Assembly: GCF_017676385.1 (NCBI RefSeq)
Contig: NZ_JAFFZN010000006.1
Location: 124,001-188,000 of the forward strand
Direction: 5' to 3'
DNA: 64,000 nt
DNA from: Streptomyces spirodelae
GTDB lineage: Bacteria; Actinomycetota; Actinomycetes; Streptomycetales; Streptomycetaceae
Shown here: piece after piece, positions 8,774 to 14,890 of the stretch
How positions within the stretch are numbered: position 1 is the stretch's first letter
Layout of the letters: each line of letters begins with the position of its first letter
Program-made: the position numbers and the translations under genes
The notes under the pieces: generated by a model
The model's input: the letters and a program-made list of their open reading frames with translations, nothing else
Databases searched by the model: none
Told to the model about the DNA's origin: nothing

Positions 8774-8913
8774 GCCCTCCACCCCGTCTCGGGGCGAGTG
8801 GTGTTGCGTGCAGCCGCGTCAACGCGCTGCCCGGAGGACTCGGTGTGCGGGGCCGCAAGTCGGCAATGTTCGAATACTGCCGGAGCGTACACAGGGACAA
8901 GCACAAAGGTCAT
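8770..8913 (-). CDS. 47-residue ORF overlapping the ABC transporter start
   Basis: ATG 8913 is preceded by GGAGG with a 5-base spacer, the best ribosome site in this arm. The ORF ends in a TGA that shares the tetranucleotide ATGA with the transporter ATG at 8773. The peptide starts MTFVLVPVYAP, has one cysteine (EHCRL), a Ser/Thr patch (HTESSGQ, RNTTRPETG) and ends GWRA. Third-position GC is moderate, which could mean recent transfer or a leader ORF whose role is only to couple translation. I recognise no family. A RiPP precursor, a transporter subunit or a coupling leader all fit. Confidence 0.4.
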   Translation of the reverse strand: MTFVLVPVYAPAVFEHCRLAAPHTESSGQRVDAAARNTTRPETGWRA

Positions 8914-9416
8914 GGCATCCTCCGGTTGGGCGCACGAGGGGTACTGGTGCTCTAAAAACGGGCGCGGAGAGGCAGCCGTTACGGGTACCTAGTGATCAAA
9001 TGTTCGGAATTGCAGCCATCGAGGCGTCAGAACGGGCCCGTGGGAGCGCAGCATCATTCGAACGGGGTGAGGTCCCCCGTACGGGGACTTGCCAGTCGTG
9101 ATTCGCCGTGTTCGGCACACCGGTCATCGATCTCGTCGCCGACTTGCAGGGGATGCTGCCCTGCGGCACCGCCACCCAGCCTTGCCGGCCCAGCGGTCTG
9201 AGCTGACACCTCATGCTTCGGCTTCCGTCGCCGGAAGGTCACGGGAGTCCGTCGCCGCCCTCGTACGGCCACCGGCGCACGAGAGCCTCCTCGACCATCA
9301 GTAGCCTCGTTCTCAGTTCAACGCATCAGGGATCTGGACGAGCGAGGAGTGGCTGGTCTGCTCGTGTTGCAGGTCGCCTCGGCCCACTCGATCGTGTTGC
9401 CACCACCTGAAACAAA
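8914..9416. other. 500-base stretch without a confident gene
   Basis: This is the region upstream of the minus-strand transporter cassette, so it should hold its promoter; no clear consensus pair is seen. It contains a perfect 12-bp palindrome CCCCGTACGGGG at 9075-9086, possibly an operator. It also contains a 32-codon GTG ORF at 9108-9206 with high GC3 and two cysteines but no ribosome site. The rest looks like decayed DNA beside the recombinase remnant. Confidence 0.45.
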
Positions 9417-9893
9417 TCATCGTCGTAGTCGCGGGCGTCCTCCCTCCAGCGCATCGCGTGCCGCCTCCATGAAGGCGTAGCGCCGCTCCCGTTTTGCGGG
9501 TGGCCGCCCGCTCTGTGGGGAGCTGCTCCGCATGTGCTTGTGCAGCGCGTCGGTGTAGTCATGGGCGGCCTGGGCCGTCTCATGCGAGCAGACCAGCTCG
9601 ACGGCCTTCTTCGCCAGCCACAGGTCGTGCAGCTTCTCGTCCTCGGGGTCTTCGGGCGCCGGCAGACCGCGGTCTCTGCGGTCCAATATCAACTCAGCGC
9701 TCTGCGCGGCGGCGAGGAAGCCCAGGATGGCCTCCTTGCGCTCAGCGCGCTCCGCGTCCGCGCGCTGTTGCTGATCACGGCGTATCTCGACCCGGGCTGC
9801 CAGGTGCTGTCCCAGGAGAGTCCCTGCGGTGCCGAGAAGGACGCCGACCAGGGCAAGAACTGTGCTTCCAGTGACTCCGTTCACGTCGTACAT
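9417..9893 (-). CDS. Membrane-anchored hypothetical protein
   Basis: A 158-residue protein from ATG 9893. The frame is open far upstream, but that part is antisense to the recombinase remnant and is not credible protein. One transmembrane helix (about 8-30, TVLALVGVLLGTAGTLLG) is followed by a charged, helical cytoplasmic region with an R/E/Q-rich coiled-coil-like stretch (EIRRDQQQRADAERAERKE) and further helices. This layout is typical of small phage- or element-associated membrane proteins in Streptomyces of unknown role. No strong ribosome site precedes the ATG; GTG four codons further in is an alternative. It lies directly against the recombinase remnant, which suggests it is former element cargo. 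Confidence 0.6.
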   Translation of the reverse strand: MYDVNGVTGSTVLALVGVLLGTAGTLLGQHLAARVEIRRDQQQRADAERAERKEAILGFLAAAQSAELILDRRDRGLPAPEDPEDEKLHDLWLAKKAVELVCSHETAQAAHDYTDALHKHMRSSSPQSGRPPAKRERRYAFMEAARDALEGGRPRLRR

Positions 9894-9920
9894 CGTGCTG
9901 GACGGGTGGCGTGTCAGTGA

Positions 9921-10451
9921 CGGCAAATCCAGCCCGATCGCGGCTTCGACGCCGTGGTTACCGGCGAACCGCGGCGGGCCTTCTCCGGCAACCAGTTCGG
10001 GGACAGCTTCCTGCTCTTCGTGCACTACGAGGTCCCTCTGTGGGTGCCCGAGGTCGGCGGTGCCATCGACGCCGACAACGAAGCCCACGACCTGATCCTG
10101 TCCGTCTTCGGCGGCATGTCCAAGGGCGATCGCAACCGGCAATGGATCGCCGGCACCCAGGCCCGCCGCAAACAGGCCGAAGGAGAACTCCGAGTTACCA
10201 CGCCGCAACCACAGCCGCAGCCCGGCACACCGCTGTCGCGGCATGAGATCGCCGCACTCCTCCGAGCAGCCGGGAACCTCACCACGGCCATCCACCAGGC
10301 CGACCCCACCCACAAAGCCGAGCTCTACAAAAAGCTGGGCATCCGTCTGCGCTATGACCCCGGGCAGCAAAAAGTCCTGGTCGAGAGCCATCTCGACCAG
10401 GACCTAGGCGGTTCCCGTGGGGTACCAGTACGTGTCGGGAGGGGGACTTGA
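9921..10451 (+). pseudogene. Truncated serine recombinase (integrase remnant)
   Basis: The frame begins in the middle of a serine recombinase catalytic domain (RGFDAVVTGEPRRAF, then LWVPEVGGAID and VFGGMSKGDRNR). It then jumps to the typical C-terminal end of large actinobacterial serine recombinases (LLRAAGNLTTAIHQADP, KKLGIRLRYDPGQQK). The N-terminal part with the catalytic serine is absent, because a stop codon lies just upstream at 9918. About 200-250 residues of the middle, including the zinc-ribbon DNA-binding region, are deleted. The reading frame is otherwise intact to a stop at 10451, inside the tRNA gene on the other strand. It cannot be active and marks the end of an old integrated element. 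Confidence 0.8.
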
Positions 10452-10517
10452 ACCCCCACGCCCTGTAAAGGGCACTAGCACCTCAAGCTAGCGCGTCTGC
10501 CATTCCGCCACCCCGAC
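10433..10517 (-). tRNA. tRNA-Leu (GAG anticodon)
   Basis: An 85-base class II tRNA on the minus strand. The acceptor arms are GTCGGGG and TCCCGAC. The anticodon stem CTAGC/GCTAG holds loop TTGAGGT, so the anticodon is GAG. The long variable arm is built on GCCCT/AGGGC, and the T-arm is GGGGG-TTCAAGT-CCCCC. CCA is not encoded. The recombinase remnant ends inside it, so this gene was probably at or next to the integration point. Confidence 0.95.
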
Positions 10518-10656
10518 CGGGTGTGCCGCACGGCCGGTGGGCGGCCTTGCGACGGGTTAAACCTTAGCACCCGATGAGGACTGCGATCACCCGGCTCTTG
10601 GGGTGCCGGGGTGTGGGCGGGAGGATGGGGGCCTACCTGCGAGAAGAGGAGGCAGC

Positions 10657-11988
10657 GTGAGTGCCGATAGTGCCGCGACCGCGAGTGCCGCTAGCGCCGA
10701 GAGCGAGGTCGTCGATCTCTGCCGCGAGCTGATCCGGATCGACACCAGCAATTACGGCAACAACGAGGGCCCCGGGGAGCGGGCGGCGGCGGAGTACGTC
10801 GCCGAGAAGCTGGCCGAGGTCGGGCTCGAGCCGCAGATCATCGAGTCCAGTCCGGGGCGGGCCTCGACCGTGGCGCGGATCACAGGTGAGGACCCTTCGC
10901 GCCCTGCCCTGCTCATTCACGGACACACCGACGTGGTGCCGGCGAACGCCGACGACTGGACGCATCATCCGTTCTCCGGGGAGATCGCCGACGGCTGCGT
11001 GTGGGGGCGCGGCGCCGTCGACATGAAGGACATGGACGCCATGACGCTGGCGGTCGTACGGGACCGGATGCGTACGGGCCGTAAGCCTCCCCGCGACATC
11101 GTGCTGGCCTTCCTGGCGGACGAGGAGGCCGGCGGCGTCTACGGGGCGCGGCACCTGGTCGACAACCACGCCGACCTCTTCGAAGGGGTCACGGAGGCCA
11201 TCGGCGAGGTCGGTGGGTTCTCCTTCACGGTCAACGAGGATCTGCGGCTGTATCTGATCGAGACGGCCCAGAAGGGCATGCACTGGATGCGGCTGACCGT
11301 GGACGGCACCGCCGGGCACGGGTCGATGACCAACAACGACAACGCGATCACCGAGCTGTGCGAGGCCGTGGGGCGGCTGGGCCGGCACAAGTTCCCGGTG
11401 CGGGTGACCAAGACGGTCCGCTCGTTCCTGGACGAGCTCTCCGACGCGCTCGGCGTCGAGCTCGACCCCGAGGACATGGACGAGACCCTCGCCAGGCTCG
11501 GCGGCATCGCGAAGATCATCGGCGCCACCCTGCAGAACACCGCGGCGCCCACCCAGCTCGGGGCCGGCTACAAGGTCAACGTCATCCCCGGGCAGGCGAC
11601 AGCGCACGTGGACGGAAGGTTCCTGCCGGGGCACGAGGAGGAGTTCCTGGCCGACCTGGACCGGCTGCTGGGGCCGCGGGTACGGCGCGAGGACGTGCAC
11701 GCCGACAAGGCGCTGGAGACGACGTTCGACGGCGCGCTGGTGGAGGCCATGCAGTCGTCGCTGCGCGCCGAGGACCCCGTCGCGCGTGCCGTGCCGTACA
11801 TGCTCTCCGGCGGTACCGACGCCAAGTCCTTCGACGATCTGGGTATCCGCTGCTTCGGCTTCGCGCCGCTGAAGCTGCCGCCGGAGCTGGACTTCGCCGG
11901 GATGTTCCACGGGGTGGACGAGCGGGTTCCGGTCGACGGACTCCAGTTCGGGGTCCGGGTACTGGACCGGTTCCTGGATCAGGCATGA
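10657..11988 (+). CDS. M20 family metallopeptidase
   Basis: A 443-residue protein. The start is GTG 10657 because GAGGAGG lies four bases upstream. It belongs to the dizinc M20 family (carboxypeptidase, dipeptidase and deacylase type). The metal-site motifs are in order: LLIHGHTDVVPA near residue 88, GRGAVDMKD near 117 with the bridging Asp, and LADEEAGG near 153 with the catalytic Glu. A dimerisation (lid) domain is inserted at about 195-330, and a C-terminal SGGTDAKSF and MFHGVDERVP segment provides the last ligand. No signal peptide is seen, so it is cytoplasmic. The substrate cannot be read from sequence. It sits upstream of the chaplin genes but has its own ribosome site. Confidence 0.9.
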   Translation: MSADSAATASAASAESEVVDLCRELIRIDTSNYGNNEGPGERAAAEYVAEKLAEVGLEPQIIESSPGRASTVARITGEDPSRPALLIHGHTDVVPANADDWTHHPFSGEIADGCVWGRGAVDMKDMDAMTLAVVRDRMRTGRKPPRDIVLAFLADEEAGGVYGARHLVDNHADLFEGVTEAIGEVGGFSFTVNEDLRLYLIETAQKGMHWMRLTVDGTAGHGSMTNNDNAITELCEAVGRLGRHKFPVRVTKTVRSFLDELSDALGVELDPEDMDETLARLGGIAKIIGATLQNTAAPTQLGAGYKVNVIPGQATAHVDGRFLPGHEEEFLADLDRLLGPRVRREDVHADKALETTFDGALVEAMQSSLRAEDPVARAVPYMLSGGTDAKSFDDLGIRCFGFAPLKLPPELDFAGMFHGVDERVPVDGLQFGVRVLDRFLDQA

Positions 11989-12124
11989 GAGCGGCTGCCG
12001 TCGCGCCGCGTTGACCACTCGGGGCGGTAATCGGTTAATCGGTCACCTGTACGGAGCCGACTGAGACGAGTGAATGATCTAGTCAGTTCGTAGCCCGATT
12101 CCGCCATCCTCGTTACAGGGAGTG

Positions 12125-12143
12125 CGGTCCCCGGCCGGGACCG
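12125..12143 (+). promoter_or_regulatory. Hairpin in the leader of the short chaplin
   Basis: Perfect 7-bp arms CGGTCCC and GGGACCG surround a CGGCC loop. The hairpin ends 21 bases before the chaplin ATG and 10 bases before its AAGGAGG site. It would form in the 5' untranslated region and could affect mRNA stability or translation. Confidence 0.4.
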
Positions 12144-12164
12144 TATTGCCAACAAGGAGGATCA

Positions 12165-12398
12165 ATGTTCAAGAAGGTCATCGCCGCCGCGGCTGCCACC
12201 AGCGGTCTTGTGCTGGCTGGTGCGGGTATGGCCGTCGCCGACTCCGGTGCGCAGGGTGCCGCCGTGCACTCCCCGGGTGTCGTTTCCGGCAACGTCGTGC
12301 AGGCCCCGGTCCACGTTCCGGTGAACGTCTGCGGCAACACCATCTCCGTGGTCGGGCTGCTGAACCCGGCGTTCGGCAACACCTGCGTCAACGACTGA
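12165..12398 (+). CDS. chpH: Short chaplin
   Basis: A 77-residue protein with AAGGAGG seven bases before its ATG. Residues 1-26 form a signal peptide (MFKKVIAAAAATSG to MAVADS). The mature part is one chaplin domain of about 50 residues: SPGVVSGNVVQAPVHVPVNVCG, then NTISVVGLLNP and GNTCVND. It has the two conserved cysteines that form an intramolecular disulfide. Short chaplins are secreted, assemble into amyloid fibrils at air-water interfaces and make aerial hyphae hydrophobic. It is followed by its own terminator and then by a long chaplin in the same direction. This pairing matches the chpC/chpH pair known from S. coelicolor, which is the reason for the symbol. Confidence 0.93.
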   Translation: MFKKVIAAAAATSGLVLAGAGMAVADSGAQGAAVHSPGVVSGNVVQAPVHVPVNVCGNTISVVGLLNPAFGNTCVND

Positions 12399-12444
12399 CG
12401 CCGAGCCTCATCCGACCTGATCGGTGAGCAATTCATCTGAGTGC

Positions 12445-12473
12445 CCCCGGAGCACGCGCCACGCGCTCCGGGG
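12445..12473 (+). terminator. Terminator between the two chaplins
   Basis: Perfect 9-bp arms CCCCGGAGC (12445-12453) and GCTCCGGGG (12465-12473) with an 11-base loop, 46 bases after the short chaplin stop. It separates the two chaplin genes into different transcripts or attenuates read-through. Confidence 0.6.
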
Positions 12474-12560
12474 TCCTCGGGTTCTGAGGGGGCGGGACGG
12501 CGCGCAGGGCGCCTCCCTGGCCGGTCAACGACAGCCAGTAAAGGCAGGGGAATCCACAGC

Positions 12561-13460
12561 ATGCGACAGGGCACCAGAAAGGGCCTGATGACCATGGCCG
12601 CCGCGGGCGGCCTCCTCGCGATGTCAGGGGGGACCGCGTTCGCCGACTCGGGCGCCCACGGCGGCAGCGCGAACTCGCCGGGCGTGCTCTCCGGCAACAC
12701 CGTGCAGGCGCCGGTGAACGTCACGGTCAACGTCTGCGGCAACACCGTCAACGTCGTCGGGGTACTCAACCCCGCGTCCGGCAACGGCTGCGGCAATGGA
12801 AGCCGCGGCGGTGACGGCCCCAGCCCGCAGGGCGGGCACGGGGCCCATGCGGGGGGCTCCGCGCACGGTTCGCCGGGCGTCGGCTCTGGCAACACCGCGC
12901 AGGTTCCGGTCGATGTGCCGGTGAACGCCTGCGGCAACACCGTTGACGTCGTAGGAGCGCTCAACCCGGCCCACGGCAACGGCTGCGCCAATGAGTCGAA
13001 GCCGTCGAACCCCGGGCCGGTCGACCCGGGGTACCCCGAGGAGCCGGGAAATCCCGGTGAGCCGGGCGAGCCAGGCGAGCCGGGGAACCCGGAAGAGCCC
13101 GGGGAGCCTGGACAGCCGGAGCAGCCCGGTGAGCCGGGTGAGCCGGAGCAGCCCGGTGAGCCGGGTGAGCCGGGGAATCCGGGAGAGCCCGGAAAGCCTG
13201 GGCAGCCGGGTGAGCCCGGGCAGCCCTCGGAGCCGAGTGCGCCCAACGAGCCCGGCAGCACCGGTGAGGTGCACGCTCCGTCCGAGCCGGAGGCCGTAGC
13301 GGCGTCCGACAAGTCCGGCGCGACCGAGCCGGACTCCGGCGGCTCGCTGGCGCACACGGGTGCGGGCTCCCAGCTCGGCCTGGCAGCGCCACTCAGCGTG
13401 GGGATGCTCGCGGGCGGCTACGTGCTCTACCGGCGCTCCAGGGCGGCCACCCGTCGCTGA
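12561..13460 (+). CDS. chpC: Long chaplin with sortase signal
   Basis: A 299-residue protein. A signal peptide (1-28, ending TAFADS) is followed by two chaplin domains (about 29-75 and 101-147), each with paired cysteines (NVCGNTVNVVG, GCGNG; NACGNTVDVVG, GCANES). A collagen-like Pro-Gly-Glu repeat linker covers about 155-225. The C-terminus carries LAHTG, a hydrophobic segment (GLAAPLSVGMLAGGYVLY) and a basic tail, the LAXTG signal for class E sortases. Long chaplins are covalently attached to the wall and anchor the short chaplins. Start ATG 12561 is preceded by AGGGGA. It lies directly downstream of the short chaplin. Confidence 0.93.
   Translation: MRQGTRKGLMTMAAAGGLLAMSGGTAFADSGAHGGSANSPGVLSGNTVQAPVNVTVNVCGNTVNVVGVLNPASGNGCGNGSRGGDGPSPQGGHGAHAGGSAHGSPGVGSGNTAQVPVDVPVNACGNTVDVVGALNPAHGNGCANESKPSNPGPVDPGYPEEPGNPGEPGEPGEPGNPEEPGEPGQPEQPGEPGEPEQPGEPGEPGNPGEPGKPGQPGEPGQPSEPSAPNEPGSTGEVHAPSEPEAVAASDKSGATEPDSGGSLAHTGAGSQLGLAAPLSVGMLAGGYVLYRRSRAATRR
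13039..13233 (+). repeat. PGE/PGN collagen-like coding repeat
   Basis: About 65 codons of imperfect repeats of Glu-Pro-Gly with Asn, Gln or Lys substitutions lie between the second chaplin domain and the wall anchor. The DNA units (gagccgggtgagccgg-like) are near-identical. The tract is therefore prone to length change by slippage, which would alter how far the chaplin domains reach from the wall. Confidence 0.75.
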
Positions 13461-13499
13461 CGGGCCCTGGGTCGGGGTTCGGCAACCGGGCACAGCAAA

Positions 13500-13531
13500 G
13501 GGAGCGGTCCCGCATCCAGCGGACCGCTCCC
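13500..13531 (+). terminator. Strong terminator after the long chaplin
   Basis: Perfect 11-bp arms GGGAGCGGTCC and GGACCGCTCCC with a 10-base loop, 40 bases after the stop codon. It is one of the best hairpins in the window. Confidence 0.8.
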
Positions 13532-13659
13532 TCCGGCTCAGGCCATGAGCCCCGGCCTCTCGGCCCGGTCTCCCGCCCCCCGGTCTCTCGGCGCCTCGGT
13601 CCGGCCACTCACCCGGCCTCGGAGACCCGGCCGCCCCCCCGTTCACCCGTGGTGGGTGA

Positions 13660-13848
13660 TCACCAGGTGGGGCGCAGTTGACGGATGATGCGGCGGCGGA
13701 GCCGCACCCGGCGGCTCCCGTCCGGGTACAGGCGCATCCGGGCCAGTTCCCAGTGCCCGTACTCGGCGTGGTCGGTCAGCAGTTGGGTCGCAGCCTTGCG
13801 GGACACGCCCCGAGGGACGTACACATCGCGAAATTCGTATTCCGGCAT
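13660..13848 (-). CDS. DUF5703 family protein
   Basis: A 62-residue protein starting MPEYEFRDVYVPRGVS and containing LLTDHAEYGHWELAR. It ends in a strongly basic RRVRLRRRIIRQ tail. This is the short DUF5703 protein conserved in Streptomyces next to the chaplin and M20 genes. Function is not known; the basic end suggests nucleic-acid or membrane contact, which is only inference. ATG 13848 is preceded directly by GAGAGG. It diverges from the acidic hypothetical gene 47 bases away. Confidence 0.82.
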   Translation of the reverse strand: MPEYEFRDVYVPRGVSRKAATQLLTDHAEYGHWELARMRLYPDGSRRVRLRRRIIRQLRPTW

Positions 13849-13882
13849 CCTCTCTATTGTGCGTATGGACCCCGTCTGCCGA

Positions 13883-13888
13883 TAGCGT
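13883..13888 (+). promoter_or_regulatory. -10 box for leaderless start at 13896
   Basis: TAGCGT ends seven bases before the ATG, so transcription should begin at or within a base of the start codon. No ribosome site precedes the gene, which fits a leaderless mRNA. Confidence 0.5.
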
Positions 13889-13895
13889 CTGCACT

Positions 13896-14741
13896 ATGTC
13901 TGATGCTGCGCAGCCCACCGCTGCCGACGTACGCGCCGCTGCCGAGGCGGTCAAAGCCGCGCTGGACCGGCACCTCGAGGCCGTCGAGCGCCGTGCGGGG
14001 GACTCCCGGGCGCCCGCCGGTGCGGCTGAGCGGGACGCTTCCTCGGCGGAGCAGTACGCCGCCGAACTCGATTCCGCCGTCTACGCCGCCTTCGACGCGC
14101 TGGCCGCCGCGGGGGAGCACTACGACGAGATGCTGTACGAGGTCTACGACGAGGTCACCCCGTTCGAGATCCCCAGCAGCGACGGCCTGCCCACATACAC
14201 CGGGCCCGAGGTGCCCCATGCGCTGAGCGTCCTGATCCGGCGGGATTACGTCATCTCCGAGCCCCAGCGGCTGCAGGCTCAGGCCGAGCGCGTCACCGAG
14301 CTGGACCCGGAGGCGGCGGAGGACGAACGGGTCGACAGCGCCGCGCCGGGCAACAGCGTGCACGCGGCGCTCGGGGTGCTCTTCGGCGAGTACGAGCCGG
14401 ATGAGATCGCCACCCGCCACAAGGAGTTCGGCCTGGAAGAAGGCGACTCCACGCTGTGGGTCACGGCAGCCGACGAACCCGCCGAGCCCGGCGAGTGGCT
14501 CTCCTCGCCGTTCGATCAGGCCGACCCCCAGCGGGTGATCTGCCGCTTCGACGTCAGCTCCGTCTTCGACGAGGACGAGGAGGACCTGGTACTGGAGGCC
14601 CGTGGCGAAGACGAGGACGAGGAAGAAGACGAGGACGAGGAGGGGTACGAGGGGGAGGACGAGGACGACGAGGAGGAGCCGGAGGACGTTGACGGTCCCG
14701 ACGGGACCGGGACCGCTCCCACCGGCCGGCGAGGCAGGTGA
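13896..14741 (+). CDS. Acidic hypothetical protein
   Basis: A 281-residue protein. Residues 1-60 are Ala-rich and helical. The middle (about 60-225) is a folded region with SAVYAAFDALAAAGEHYDEM, PSSDGLPTYTGPE and FGLEEGDSTLWV. The last 55 residues are an almost pure Asp/Glu tract (positions about 230-270) followed by a short basic end. I do not recognise a named family beyond conserved Streptomyces hypothetical proteins. The acidic tail suggests binding to a basic protein or metal buffering, but this is inference. It appears to be leaderless and stands alone. Confidence 0.75.
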   Translation: MSDAAQPTAADVRAAAEAVKAALDRHLEAVERRAGDSRAPAGAAERDASSAEQYAAELDSAVYAAFDALAAAGEHYDEMLYEVYDEVTPFEIPSSDGLPTYTGPEVPHALSVLIRRDYVISEPQRLQAQAERVTELDPEAAEDERVDSAAPGNSVHAALGVLFGEYEPDEIATRHKEFGLEEGDSTLWVTAADEPAEPGEWLSSPFDQADPQRVICRFDVSSVFDEDEEDLVLEARGEDEDEEEDEDEEGYEGEDEDDEEEPEDVDGPDGTGTAPTGRRGR

Positions 14742-14890
14742 CGAGGCGGCGCTTCGGCCGTCCCGGCCGCGCCTGGTGACCGTCCCGGGGTGGGGGAGTG
14801 CCCGTGTCCGGAGCGCCCGGGCTGCGAGTCGCCCCCGGCTTGCGGCCCGGGGGCGCCCCCGGTCTTCGGCCTGGAGGCGCCCCCGGCCCC

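Noticed and set aside
9894..10391. Upstream part of the long minus-strand frame extending the membrane protein
   Set aside because: It is antisense to a clear serine recombinase remnant and its translation is low-complexity; ATG 9893 gives a sensible membrane protein.
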